Origin: Viridibacillus sp050278625
GTDB lineage: Bacteria > Bacillota > Bacilli > Bacillales_A > Planococcaceae
Direction of reading: 5' to 3'
DNA length: 64,000 nt
Assembly: GCF_050278625.1 (NCBI RefSeq)
Contig: NZ_JBNNTI010000013.1
Coordinates: forward strand, 22,439 to 86,438
Shown here in pieces: positions 54,706 to 63,817 of this stretch. The notes under the pieces were generated by a model that did not search any database, had not been told where the DNA came from, and worked only from the letters and a program-made list of their open reading frames with translations. Position numbers and translations under genes: made by a program. Every line of letters starts with the position of its first letter. Position 1 is the stretch's first letter.

Positions 54706-56004
54706 ATGTCCAAATATACAGATTACAATTTTCAACCTTTTTTGCAAGATGCAATTAAGAAATTAGGTTTCACAGAACCGACGCCTATCCAAAAGGAAAT
54801 AATTCCTTTGGTATTAAAAGGGAAAAGCGCTATCGGTCAAGCACATACAGGTACAGGGAAAACACATAGTTTCCTTATTCCAATCGTAGAGCGAATCCGT
54901 GCAGATAAAGAGGAAGTGCAAGCGGTTATTGCTGCACCAACTCGTGAGCTTGCAACACAAATTTTTGCAGAGTTGCAAAAACTAATCGAAGAAACATCGA
55001 TCCAAGCCAAATTGTTCATCGGGGGTACAGACAAACAACGCTCAATCGATAAACTAAAAACGCAACCGCAAATTGTTGTTGGTACACCAGGACGAATTCG
55101 TGATTTAGTTGATGAGAAAGCTTTGTTAGTATATACGGCGCCAATGCTTGTGGTAGATGAAGCAGACCTTGCATTCGACATGGGCTTCATCGAGGATATC
55201 GATAAATTTGCTTCTCAAATGCCTGAAACTCTTGAAATGTTCGTTTTCTCAGCAACAGTTCCTGAAAAATTACAACCTTTCTTGAAAAAATATATGTCTT
55301 CACCTGTCCATATCAAAATGGATGATAAGCGACCAGTAGCGGAAAATTTAGATTTCTATTTAGTATCAACTCGTAGTAAATCAAAAAACAGTCGTTTACT
55401 TGAAGTAATGAAAACAATCAATCCGTATTTAGCTATTATATTCACTAACACGCGTTCACAAGCGAATTATGTTGCTGATTTCTTAGCAAATAACGGCGTC
55501 AAAGCTGGACGTATCCACGGTGACCTATCACCACGTGATCGTAAAAAAGTGATGAAACAAGTACGTGACTTGGAATTCCAATACATTGTTGCAACAGACC
55601 TTGCTGCACGTGGAATCGATATTCCAGGAGTCAGCCATGTTATTAACTACGAATTACCTTCGGATTTAGAATTCTTCATTCACCGTGTAGGTCGTACAGC
55701 TCGTGCTGGTAACAAAGGAACGGCTATCACAATTTTCGAACCATCAGAAGAAGATGCAATCGTACGCGTTGAGAAAATGGGTATTCCATTCCAACCAAAA
55801 GACATTAAAAACGGCGAACTAATTGACATGAAAGAGCGTAATGCACGTCAAAATCGTGAGAAAAAAGAAAACGAAATTGACAAAAAAGCAAAAGCTCTTG
55901 TCCGTAAACCCAAGAAGGTTAAACCTGGCTATAAACGTAATATGAAATGGGAAATGGATAAAGTTAAAAAACGTGAACGTCGTTTGAAAAACCGTCAGAA
56001 ATAG
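54706..56004 (+). CDS. cshB: DEAD-box RNA helicase CshB
   Basis: ATP-dependent RNA helicase linked to cold growth and mRNA handling. Q motif near PTPIQKEI, Walker A AHTGTGKT, PTRELA, DEAD, SAT, and HRVGRTARAG are in order. A basic C-terminal tail ends RRLKNRQK. ATG 54706 behind GGAGGG; 432 residues. B. subtilis YqfR, upstream of nfo as here. Confidence 0.94.
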   Translation: MSKYTDYNFQPFLQDAIKKLGFTEPTPIQKEIIPLVLKGKSAIGQAHTGTGKTHSFLIPIVERIRADKEEVQAVIAAPTRELATQIFAELQKLIEETSIQAKLFIGGTDKQRSIDKLKTQPQIVVGTPGRIRDLVDEKALLVYTAPMLVVDEADLAFDMGFIEDIDKFASQMPETLEMFVFSATVPEKLQPFLKKYMSSPVHIKMDDKRPVAENLDFYLVSTRSKSKNSRLLEVMKTINPYLAIIFTNTRSQANYVADFLANNGVKAGRIHGDLSPRDRKKVMKQVRDLEFQYIVATDLAARGIDIPGVSHVINYELPSDLEFFIHRVGRTARAGNKGTAITIFEPSEEDAIVRVEKMGIPFQPKDIKNGELIDMKERNARQNREKKENEIDKKAKALVRKPKKVKPGYKRNMKWEMDKVKKRERRLKNRQK

Positions 56005-56023
56005 TAAAGGAGGACCACAGACC

Positions 56024-56914
56024 ATGCTTATTGGCTCACACGTATCTATGAGCGGCAAGAAAATGCTGCTAGCTTCAAGTGAAGAAGCAGCATCCTACGG
56101 GGCATCCACTTTCATGATCTATACTGGTGCTCCTCAAAACACACGCAGAAAACCAATTGAAGAGTTGAATATTGACGCAGGATTATTGCATATGCAGGAG
56201 CATGGACTTTCGAATATTATTGTCCATGCACCGTATATTATCAACATTGCCAATACAACAAAACCTGAAGTATTTGCACTTGGCGTCGACTTCTTGCAAA
56301 AAGAGATTGAACGAACAGCAGCAATAGGTGCAAAACAAATTGTTTTACATCCAGGTGCTCATGTTGGTGCAGGTACTGAAGTTGGTATTGCAAGAATCAT
56401 TGAAGGACTTAATGAAGTACTATCACAAGATTATCCAGTACAAATCGCTCTTGAAACGATGGCTGGTAAAGGCTCTGAATGTGGTTGCACTTTTGAAGAA
56501 CTTGCTCAGATTTTCGATGGTGTAAAAAATAACGAACGTCTTTCTGTATGCTTTGACACTTGTCACACACATGATGCAGGCTATGATATTATCAATGATT
56601 TTGATGGAGTTCTTGAAAACTTTGATAAAACGATTGGTATCGATCGTATCAAAGTGCTCCATATCAATGATAGTAAAAATGTTTGCGGTGCAGCTAAGGA
56701 CCGTCACGAGAATATTGGCTTCGGTCATATTGGCTTTGACGCCCTAAACCGTATTGTCCATCATGAAGCATTTCAAGATGTACCGAAAATTTTAGAAACA
56801 CCATTTGTTGGTACAGATGCAAAAAATAAAAAAGCACCATACAAATATGAAATTGAAATGTTCCACAACCAATCTTTTATCCCTGAGAAAATAGATGCAT
56901 TAAAAGGGGAATAA
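56024..56914 (+). CDS. nfo: Endonuclease IV (apurinic endonuclease)
   Basis: Zinc AP endonuclease in base-excision repair. IGSHVSMSG at the start, HPGAHVG, LETMAGKG, CFDTCHTHDAGYD and LHINDSK carry the His/Glu/Asp metal ligands. 296 residues; AAAGGAGG precedes it, 20 bases after cshB. B. subtilis YqfS. Confidence 0.96.
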   Translation: MLIGSHVSMSGKKMLLASSEEAASYGASTFMIYTGAPQNTRRKPIEELNIDAGLLHMQEHGLSNIIVHAPYIINIANTTKPEVFALGVDFLQKEIERTAAIGAKQIVLHPGAHVGAGTEVGIARIIEGLNEVLSQDYPVQIALETMAGKGSECGCTFEELAQIFDGVKNNERLSVCFDTCHTHDAGYDIINDFDGVLENFDKTIGIDRIKVLHINDSKNVCGAAKDRHENIGFGHIGFDALNRIVHHEAFQDVPKILETPFVGTDAKNKKAPYKYEIEMFHNQSFIPEKIDALKGE

Positions 56915-56935
56915 TTTTAATGGTTTTGAATGATG

Positions 56936-56975
56936 AAGACTTCTCTCCTAAAAAGGTGAGAAGTCTTTTTTGTGT
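56936..56975. terminator. Terminator between nfo and yqfT
   Basis: AAGACTTCTC-TCC (56936-56948) pairs with GGTGAGAAGTCTT (56955-56967), followed by TTTTT; may serve both strands. Confidence 0.85.
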
Positions 56976-57001
56976 ACTGTTATCATAATGTTGCGAGAAT
57001 T

Positions 57002-57241
57002 TTAGCGACCAAACTGTTTTAGTAAATCTGCTGTTTTCTGTTTGCCAATGGCTTTCTCAATATCCCGCATTACTTGATCGGGTATCCCCATTAGCACCCA
57101 TTGAATGGAAAAGGACGATAATAGTGGGCGCAACTTTTGAATTTCTTTTTTCGATAATGGAATCTTGTAATTTTTTGCATAGAGGGCAAGCTCCTCATCC
57201 GATTTGCCTTGGAATTCCTGTATTAATGACATATAATCCAT
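57002..57241 (-). CDS. yqfT: DUF2624 family protein (YqfT)
   Basis: 79-residue soluble helical protein; sequence pattern (MSLIQEFQGKSDEELALYAK; LLSSFSIQWVLMGIPDQ) and place between nfo and the zinc operon match B. subtilis YqfT. Function unknown. GGGTGAAAG lies before ATG 57241; ATG 57232 is an alternative. Confidence 0.85.
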   Translation of the reverse strand: MDYMSLIQEFQGKSDEELALYAKNYKIPLSKKEIQKLRPLLSSFSIQWVLMGIPDQVMRDIEKAIGKQKTADLLKQFGR

Positions 57242-57267
57242 ACTTTCACCCTTTCAAGTATTCGTTC

Positions 57268-57328
57268 TTTACAAAGTCCTATCTTTCACTTATACTAATT
57301 CTTTGTAAATCGTAATGATTCTGAATTA
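57268..57328 (+). promoter_or_regulatory. Promoter and Zur box of the zinc-uptake operon
   Basis: TTTACA (57268-57273), 17-base spacer, TATACT (57291-57296), then TAAATCGTAATGATTCTGAATTA read in two halves (57306-57328): the first 11 bases match the B. subtilis Zur box half-site perfectly, the second half 8 of 11. The box covers the transcription start, fitting repression by Zur-Zn. Confidence 0.8.
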
Positions 57329-57344
57329 GAAAGAAGCGAAGAAT

Positions 57345-58118
57345 ATGGCGCAAGTGCCTTTAATCGAACTTAAAAATGTTTCATTCCAATATGACTATAC
57401 TCAAGTGTTATCAAATATTTCTTTAAAAGTGGAGCAAGGCGATTTTCTCGCATTACTAGGACCAAATGGCTCAGGGAAATCAACAATGTTAAAACTGATC
57501 TTAGGGTTGATGAAACCAACTTCCGGTCAAATTGAATTATTTGGAAAGCCAGCAAACACATTTAAAAAGCGTGAGTTGATTGGTTATGTTTCACAAAAAT
57601 CAAACTCGTTTAACTCAGGATTTCCAGCAACAGTAAAGGAAGTTGTTGCAAGTGGCTTAACAAAAAAGATTGGTCTTTTCAATCGCCACTTAACTGATCA
57701 AAATGATAAAGTGATGCAAGCATTACAAGACGTCGGAATGGATGGCTTTGCGAATCGAAATATCGGTGAGTTGTCAGGCGGGCAACAGCAGCGTGTCTTT
57801 ATAGCGAGAGCGCTTGTCGCAGAGCCGAAGTTATTAATCTTAGATGAGCCGACAGTCGGTATTGACCACGAAAATGTGCAGTCATTTTATGATATGCTCG
57901 CAAACTTAAATGAGCACCATAAAATGACAATGATTTTAGTAACACATGATGTCGATACCGTTTCAAATCGTATAAGTCATGTTGCTTGTTTAAATCAAAC
58001 AATTCATTTTCACGGCTTCAAAAACGATTATGATTCGTTAGCTGATGATCAATTGAATGCTTGGTATGGTCACACAGTACGTAAAATTCACCATACTAAA
58101 GAGGAGAAGACGCAATGA
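57345..58118 (+). CDS. znuC: Zinc ABC transporter, ATP-binding protein
   Basis: ATPase of a high-affinity zinc importer. Walker A GPNGSGKST, signature LSGGQQQR, Walker B LLILDEPT and VTHD switch. 257 residues. ATG 57345 behind AGAAGCGAAG; overlaps znuB by four bases. First gene of the Zur-box operon. The metal is inferred from the Zur box and zur. Confidence 0.92.
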   Translation: MAQVPLIELKNVSFQYDYTQVLSNISLKVEQGDFLALLGPNGSGKSTMLKLILGLMKPTSGQIELFGKPANTFKKRELIGYVSQKSNSFNSGFPATVKEVVASGLTKKIGLFNRHLTDQNDKVMQALQDVGMDGFANRNIGELSGGQQQRVFIARALVAEPKLLILDEPTVGIDHENVQSFYDMLANLNEHHKMTMILVTHDVDTVSNRISHVACLNQTIHFHGFKNDYDSLADDQLNAWYGHTVRKIHHTKEEKTQ

Positions 58119-58957
58119 TTTCATCTATACTACATTATGAATTTTTACAAAACGCATTTTTATCTGGCATTATTATAGGAATCATTGCTCCGTTACTTGG
58201 TGTTTTCATCGTCGTAAGAAGATTATCGTTAATTGCGGATGCTCTAAGCCATGTAACCCTTGCTGGGATAGCTGGTAGTCTTTATCTAAGCCAAACGTTC
58301 ACAGGTCTAGCATTACTTAATCCGCTTTATTTGGGGATTGTGGCATCTGTCAGTGGCTCTGTACTTATTGAACGATTACGTCGCCTTTATAAGCATTATG
58401 AGGAGTTAGCAATTCCAATTATAATGTCTGGTGGGATTGGGATTAGTGCAATTTTCATCTCACTTGCAAAGGGCTTTAGCACTGATTTATTTAGTTATTT
58501 ATTTGGTTCAGTATCAGCCGTTAGTAGACAGGATTTATTTATAGTTGTGGCAATAGCTTTGTTAGTGATAGCATTTATATATTTATTTTATAAAGAATTA
58601 TTCGTTTTATCATTTGATGATGAATATGCAAAGGCGAGTGGTTTGCCTGCAAAATGGATTCACTTATTATTTATGATTGTGACAGCTCTAGTTATTGCTG
58701 CTAGTATGCGAATTGTTGGGATTTTACTAGTTTCATCATTAATGACGTTACCAGTAGCAGCAAGTATTCGTATTGCGAGAGGCTTTAAACAAGCTATATT
58801 ATATGCAATTATTTTTGGGGAAATTGCTGTTATAGCAGGTCTTGTATCAGCCTTTTACTTAGACTTAGCACCTGGTGGAACAATCGTCGTAATCTCTATT
58901 TTGATTTTATTAATCGTTATTGTGGGCAAGAAGATTGCGATGAGCGTACGCGCTTAA
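58115..58957 (+). CDS. znuB: Zinc ABC transporter, permease
   Basis: ABC-3 family metal permease, 280 residues with about eight membrane helices and the DALSHVTLAG motif (about 43-52) typical of the family. Translationally coupled to znuC. The solute-binding lipoprotein gene is not next to it. Confidence 0.92.
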   Translation: MISSILHYEFLQNAFLSGIIIGIIAPLLGVFIVVRRLSLIADALSHVTLAGIAGSLYLSQTFTGLALLNPLYLGIVASVSGSVLIERLRRLYKHYEELAIPIIMSGGIGISAIFISLAKGFSTDLFSYLFGSVSAVSRQDLFIVVAIALLVIAFIYLFYKELFVLSFDDEYAKASGLPAKWIHLLFMIVTALVIAASMRIVGILLVSSLMTLPVAASIRIARGFKQAILYAIIFGEIAVIAGLVSAFYLDLAPGGTIVVISILILLIVIVGKKIAMSVRA

Positions 58958-58978
58958 TTTACAAGGAGGAGTTTGGGT

Positions 58979-59416
58979 ATGAATATTTCTAGAGCATGGG
59001 AAATTTTAAAAGAGAATGGCTATAAAAAAACGGATAAACGAGAGCAAATTTTAGATATGTTCGCGGCTACAGAAAAATACTTAACCGCACGTGACCTGCT
59101 ACTTGTTATGAAAAAAGATTACCCAGGTATGAGTTACGACACAATCTATCGTAATCTTGCTACTTTTGTACAGCTAGGAATTCTTGAAGAAACCGAACTT
59201 TCCAGCGAGCGTCACTTCCGCATGCAATGTGAAACGGAACATCATCATCACCATTTCATTTGTATGGCATGTGGCAATATTAAAGAAATTCATCTTTGCC
59301 CAATGGACCTCCTACAAGAGCAACTACCATCATACGAAATCGATGATCACAAATTTGAAATCTATGGCAAGTGTCCAGATTGTAAAAAATATCAGCAATC
59401 ACAAAGTAAAAAGTAA
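58979..59416 (+). CDS. zur: Zinc uptake regulator Zur (Fur family)
   Basis: Zn-sensing Fur-family repressor. Winged helix DYPGMSYDTIYRNLATFVQLGI, His cluster ETEHHHHHFICMACGN and the structural zinc Cys pairs CMAC and CPDC. ATG 58979 behind AAGGAGGAG gives 145 residues. Placed after znuC-znuB and probably autoregulated through the operon's Zur box. B. subtilis YqfV/Zur. Confidence 0.93.
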   Translation: MNISRAWEILKENGYKKTDKREQILDMFAATEKYLTARDLLLVMKKDYPGMSYDTIYRNLATFVQLGILEETELSSERHFRMQCETEHHHHHFICMACGNIKEIHLCPMDLLQEQLPSYEIDDHKFEIYGKCPDCKKYQQSQSKK

Positions 59417-59420
59417 ATAA

Positions 59421-59561
59421 AAACAAGGGGTTATCTAATAAGTCCTATTTCGACTCATTGTCGCTCCATTTTAAAAACCAAGAATGTTGATTTAACAGCA
59501 TCTTGGTTTTTTATTTACTTCATTTTGGATGATTTAGCCCTTTTGGGATAGCCCCTTGTTT
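59421..59561. mobile_element. 141-bp MITE-like element with 15-bp terminal inverted repeats
   Basis: AAACAAGGGGTTATC (59421-59435) and GATAGCCCCTTGTTT (59547-59561) are inverted repeats with one mismatch. Inside is a nested hairpin (AAAACCAAGAATG...CATCTTGGTTTTT) that could terminate zur. It has no coding capacity. The ends look like those of an insertion sequence, but I cannot name the parent. Confidence 0.6.
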
Positions 59562-59582
59562 TATTATGAGGAGGTTGAGGTT

Positions 59583-59843
59583 TTATCTTTCACAAGCAAT
59601 GCCATCTTTATCACGGTCTTTCGACTTATTAGCTGCGTAAAGTTTGGCAGATACTGTAGGTTTATATTTAGTTTTACCGCCTTTGTTTTTTACTTTGTTA
59701 TCTTTAGCAATGCCACCCTTGTAAACTTTGTTAAGCTCTGTACAGTTTTTAAATGATTTAGCAGCGGCATCTGTTTCTAAAGGGGGAACAGATAATCCAA
59801 GTAGTAATGTTGATGCGAATGTTGCAAGAATAATTTTTTTCAT
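59583..59843 (-). CDS. Secreted excalibur-domain protein
   Basis: 86 residues: signal peptide (MKKIILATFASTLLLGLSVPP) then one excalibur Ca-binding domain with FKNCTELNKVYKGGIA and the DRDKDGIACER EF-hand-like loop. Such domains occur in secreted or wall proteins; here no enzyme domain is attached. AGGTATTACA precedes ATG 59843, GGAGGTATTAC being the ribosome site. Confidence 0.88.
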   Translation of the reverse strand: MKKIILATFASTLLLGLSVPPLETDAAAKSFKNCTELNKVYKGGIAKDNKVKNKGGKTKYKPTVSAKLYAANKSKDRDKDGIACER

Positions 59844-59998
59844 TGTAATACCTCCATAGTGTATATGTTGTAAATATAACAGTACTTACCTTACCATATA
59901 TGTCATTAGAAAAAACCTTAAAATTGATGAGACTTGATAATAGTGAGTCGGATAAAATATATTATAGTGGAAGATATGACAGAGTATACGGGTAATTG

Positions 59999-60372
59999 AT
60001 GATGAAAAAGAGTAGGGTAATAAGATCGGTTACTGCTGTTTTTGCTATAGCTATTTTCAGCATATCTATATATACACTCATTGCTAAAATAACAGATACA
60101 TCAGCAATTCAAATTGACAAAGTGGAAGTATTGAATGGGCAATCATTGCATGTGAAAGGTGATTTTACTGATAGTGCTAAAAAGTATGCAGGTAATATTT
60201 TGATATAATTGATGACAAGTTTTATTTGAGAATAAAAACCGTGCTTTTTGGTGGTAGAGCTGATGGCTTTGATTTTGAAATAAAGGATTCAAATTTAGCC
60301 AAAATAGAAGCAGTCTATTTGCAAGGAGAGAATAAGAATAATCAAGTGTTATTATGGACACCAGAAGAGTAA
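59999..60372 (+). pseudogene. Frameshifted unknown membrane-anchored gene
   Basis: First frame (59999-60208): a membrane anchor (SVTAVFAIAIFSISIYTLIA) and KVEVLNGQSLHVKGDFTDSAKKYAGN, then TAA. Continuing one frame over at the TTTT run near 60197-60200 gives FDIIDDKFYLRIKTVLFGG through VLLWTPEE and TAA at 60372. One extra T would make a continuous protein of about 124 residues. The family is not recognised; a weak coding-like tail (VDVATIDTIQKLIKE) follows near 60415-60462. Confidence 0.65.
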
Positions 60373-60634
60373 TTTGGGTTAGTTAAAAATCTTTGTAATA
60401 GGTAAGTACATACAGTTGATGTTGCAACTATAGATACTATACAAAAACTAATAAAAGAATAAGGATGATAGTTAATGAGTTGTAGTGGTTCGGATATTCC
60501 AAATGAATTAATTAACTGTTAAATTTTTTATTCACTTTTATCAATTAAATTGAAATTCTAAAAATTCCTAATTAAGTCATTGTGGTAAGATGTAGTTAAG
60601 AGTATAAACAGCTATTATTCAAAGGAGTATTTAG

Positions 60635-61537
60635 ATGAATAAACGAAAAAAGCAAGTCATTGAAAAAACTCATGAGTTATTTATAGATAAGGGTTATCAT
60701 TCTACATCGATACAAGATATTCTTAATCACTGTGGTATTTCTAAAGGATCATTTTATAATTACTTTCCTTCTAAGGCTGATCTTTTTAAATCCGTCTTTA
60801 AATTAATGTTAGATGAGCTAAAAGAGAAAAGAGATAAATTAATGATTGGAAAAGATATCTCTGATGTTAATGTATTTATAGAACAAGTGAGTTTAATGAT
60901 TAGGGAAAATCGAAAAAATAAATTACATCAGCTATTAAATGATGTGATTGTTTCAAATGATCCAGATCTAATTAAATTCATTAAAAATTTTAAATTTATG
61001 TTTTTACAGTGGGTACATGGTCGGTTTTTAAATATACTTCCAAATGATAAACAACCTTATTCATTTGACTGTGCCATTATGTTCAATGGTATTATACAAA
61101 GTTTCCTTCAAACGACGAGAATTTTACATGAAAGTATTTCAGATAAGCAGATTGCTAAGTATTGTATGGATCGTATTATGAATATTTTAGATGATATAAG
61201 TAGAAAAGAGGATCGAATTTTCACACCGGAACAAGTAAATAAACTTTTCCCACAGGCTAATAACGATGATTTCTTTGATAATGAATTATCCTTTACAACT
61301 CTTGCTTTAAGAAGGGAAATTGAAAAAGTATTTGTTAATGAGAACTCAAAAAGAGATACTTATTTAAATCTTCTCTCTTTTATTCAACAAGAATTGTTGA
61401 ATAAGGAAGAACCAAGAGCATTTCTTATAGAAAGTGCTTTTTCTACTTTAAATAATTGTGCTGGATTGAATTCAACAGCATCTTTTGTTAATTACCATAA
61501 AATGTTAACTAAAATGGATTATAATGTGATTATCTAA
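60635..61537 (+). CDS. TetR family transcriptional regulator
   Basis: Helix-turn-helix at the N-terminus (ELFIDKGYHSTSIQDILNHC, GISKGSFYNYFPSKADLF, about 12-50) is a canonical TetR domain. At 300 residues it is about 100 longer than usual; the last part (from about 200) has no recognised domain. AAAGGAG upstream. TetR proteins often control a neighbouring pump or lipid gene, but none is adjacent except the TSUP transporter 300 bases on. Confidence 0.9.
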   Translation: MNKRKKQVIEKTHELFIDKGYHSTSIQDILNHCGISKGSFYNYFPSKADLFKSVFKLMLDELKEKRDKLMIGKDISDVNVFIEQVSLMIRENRKNKLHQLLNDVIVSNDPDLIKFIKNFKFMFLQWVHGRFLNILPNDKQPYSFDCAIMFNGIIQSFLQTTRILHESISDKQIAKYCMDRIMNILDDISRKEDRIFTPEQVNKLFPQANNDDFFDNELSFTTLALRREIEKVFVNENSKRDTYLNLLSFIQQELLNKEEPRAFLIESAFSTLNNCAGLNSTASFVNYHKMLTKMDYNVII

Positions 61538-61539
61538 AC

Positions 61540-61580
61540 AAATAAGGTAGTAAAAGCAATGGCTTTTACTACCTTTATTT
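61540..61580. terminator. Terminator after the TetR gene
   Basis: AAATAAGGTAGTAAAAGC (61540-61557) and GCTTTTACTACCTTTATTT (61562-61580) form a near-perfect 18-bp stem with a 4-base loop; bidirectional. Confidence 0.85.
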
Positions 61581-61671
61581 AATGTCACCCTTTTACCAGT
61601 TTGCCATGCACCTATTACAAGTCCTGCAATGAGAAGCGCTATACTCCCATAGTGAAAATGATATTGATCAT
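61581..61671 (-). pseudogene. Possible remnant of a small membrane protein
   Basis: From ATG 61671, with GAGAGGA upstream, the minus strand reads MINIIFTMGV then TAG; one frame over continues ALLIAGLVIGAWQTGKRVT, a plausible membrane helix. It then runs into the tetR terminator without a clear stop. A single-base shift in a tiny gene is a possible reading only. Confidence 0.3.
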
Positions 61672-61832
61672 TGAATCATTCCTCTCTAAACTTAGTATAC
61701 GAAACATATTAAAGAATAGTTATATTATTTAGATAATGCACATTTTCTCTATTTACAATGCAATGAAATATAGTTACTATTATAGTAGTAACGTTATTCA
61801 GCTTATACTTGAAAGTTAAGGAGTTGGTTTAC

Positions 61833-62603
61833 ATGATGGATTTAGACTTATATACACTTTTATTGTTAATTGCATTTGGCTTTTTAGCAGCATTTATTGA
61901 TTCAGTCGTTGGAGGGGGAGGTTTGATTTCTATTCCTGCATTAATGTTTACTGGTTTATCACCTTCTACAGCGATTGCAACGAATAAGCTAGCAGGGGCA
62001 ATGGGATCCCTTACTAGCACTATTTCATTTTTTCGTTCTGGAAAAATCGATTTTAAAATAGTCGGTAAATACTTCCCACTCGTGTTCTTTGGTTCGATGT
62101 TAGGTGCATGGTTTGTACATTTTATATCACCAGAAGTGCTGAAGCCGCTTGTGTTAATACTTTTAATTGCTGTGGCAACATATACGATCTTCAAAAAAAA
62201 CTGGGGTCAAAAGTCGTCTTATGTGAAACTAGATAAAAAGAAAGCGCTGATATTTACAGCGGTAATGACAATTATCGGATTCTACGATGGCTTTTTAGGA
62301 CCAGGGACCGGTTCGTTTTTTATCTTCGCATTTTTAATGATTGGGTTTGATTTTTTACAAGCTGCGGGTAGTGCGAAGTTTTTGAATTTTGCTAGTAATA
62401 TTGCGGCGCTTATAATGTTCTTATTTCTCGGAGCTGTTAATTTCTCATATGGGATACCAATGGGGCTTGCAATGATTGTAGGTGCTATTGTAGGCTCGAG
62501 GTTTGCAATCAAAAAGGGAGCACGTTATGTACGATTGTTATTTATTTTTGTTACGGTTATTCTAATCCTTAAAAACGTACTTGATTATTTACATATTTTA
62601 TAA
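61833..62603 (+). CDS. TSUP (TauE/SafE) family membrane transporter
   Basis: About eight membrane helices with the family repeats FIDSVVGGGGLISIPAL (about 22-38) and FYDGFLGPGTGSF (about 152-164). Members export sulfite, sulfoacetate or related organosulfur anions, substrate here unknown. ATG 61833 is nine bases after AAGGAG; 256 residues. Confidence 0.9.
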   Translation: MMDLDLYTLLLLIAFGFLAAFIDSVVGGGGLISIPALMFTGLSPSTAIATNKLAGAMGSLTSTISFFRSGKIDFKIVGKYFPLVFFGSMLGAWFVHFISPEVLKPLVLILLIAVATYTIFKKNWGQKSSYVKLDKKKALIFTAVMTIIGFYDGFLGPGTGSFFIFAFLMIGFDFLQAAGSAKFLNFASNIAALIMFLFLGAVNFSYGIPMGLAMIVGAIVGSRFAIKKGARYVRLLFIFVTVILILKNVLDYLHIL

Positions 62604-62604
62604 A

Positions 62605-62643
62605 AAAATGACCTTCGCAAGATAAAATGCGAAGGCCATTTTC
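62605..62643. terminator. Convergent terminator, TSUP/TrmB
   Basis: AATGACCTTCGCA and TGCGAAGGCCATT form a long stem with flanking A and T runs, serving both converging genes. Confidence 0.9.
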
Positions 62644-62646
62644 AGT

Positions 62647-63429
62647 TTATATTGAAAAAAATTGTTCTCTTTCAGTTGCAATCCATTTTTCTACTGTATC
62701 ATTTTGTTTTTTGACTAAACGATTGACGAGAATATCGTGCCATATATAGTTTTCTAATAAATAAATATGGATTGGATCATCGGTATAAAAAGCTGTTTCT
62801 CTTTCCAAGATAGAGGGACCATAAATCATTTCTTTCCCATCAATAGATAAGATAAACCACTTTTGATGACCAATATTCTCTGTATAAGTAGTTGTGCGAT
62901 GATGGTCTAAACCAAGTAATGGTTGTTCAATTTCAAAGACGATACCTTTTAAAGCGCAGGTCTCGGAGGTTGACTGTAAATCCACCAGTAACTCCTCATA
63001 CATATCTCCCCAAAATGAAATCACCACTTTTTTCTCAGCCTTTTTCAGCAGAGTGCGACAGAAGGAGAGAATATGCTCGGCACCTTTTAAGGTTGCTACT
63101 CGATTATCGGGTATCAGTTCAGTTTTTTCAAGCTCCTTTAACGACTCGCTAATGGATTCAAAATTAGTGCGCCAATTTGACTGCATCGATTCTAAAAAGA
63201 CATCAACAGGGAGCGGAGAATATTGCGCAGCTTCATTAATTTCTTCTTTCAAGACAAGCCCTTGTTTTTCAAGTCCGTTTAAAATTTCGTATATTCGTGC
63301 ACGTGGTATGCCTGAATCCTTACTTACTTGATAGGCACTGGCAGAGCCAAGTCGCACTAATGCCAAATATGCTTTGGCTTCATATTGGTTAAAGCCAAGC
63401 GACTGTATTTTTTGTATTATATTTTGCAT
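62647..63429 (-). CDS. TrmB family transcriptional regulator
   Basis: 260 residues. Winged helix at the N-terminus (NQYEAKAYLALVRLGSASAY, VSKDSGIPRARIYEILNGLE) with a C-terminal TrmB ligand domain (ISFWGDMYEEL; FILSIDGKEMIYG). TrmB proteins bind sugars in archaea; bacterial ligands are mostly unknown. AGGTGATC precedes ATG 63429. Confidence 0.88.
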   Translation of the reverse strand: MQNIIQKIQSLGFNQYEAKAYLALVRLGSASAYQVSKDSGIPRARIYEILNGLEKQGLVLKEEINEAAQYSPLPVDVFLESMQSNWRTNFESISESLKELEKTELIPDNRVATLKGAEHILSFCRTLLKKAEKKVVISFWGDMYEELLVDLQSTSETCALKGIVFEIEQPLLGLDHHRTTTYTENIGHQKWFILSIDGKEMIYGPSILERETAFYTDDPIHIYLLENYIWHDILVNRLVKKQNDTVEKWIATEREQFFSI

Positions 63430-63817
63430 AAGATCACCTCAGTACGTTCGTCATTCTATTACTATCATAACAAATAGCCTGAAGACTTGCTTGAACTAAC
63501 TTGAAAAGGGGGAATAAAATAGCTGTTTTTTATGGCTTGCATTTAAATGAAATAATAAGACTTCTAAATTCATTTTATCTTGTCGACCAAGCTTAAGTGG
63601 TATCCAAAAAAACAAATTCGCCATTAATTAAAGTGAACTTGAAATAATAAAAAATGTAGATAAATTTATTTCGGGTCACTAGCGTTGCATTAAAATAACT
63701 TTAATTTTAAAAATACTCAAAATGTTCAATAATCTTGTTTTGTGCATAAAAAAAGTCCTTTATAATGGATAAAGTCAGGTGGTAACCCGTCCAAATCCAC
63801 TAATAAAGGAACGACAT
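63430..63817. other. Intergenic stretch before the IS4 element
   Basis: AT-rich; no ORF or RNA recognised between about 63440 and 63740. The left end of the insertion sequence probably begins near 63745 (AAAAAAAGTCCTTTATAATGG). Confidence 0.5.
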
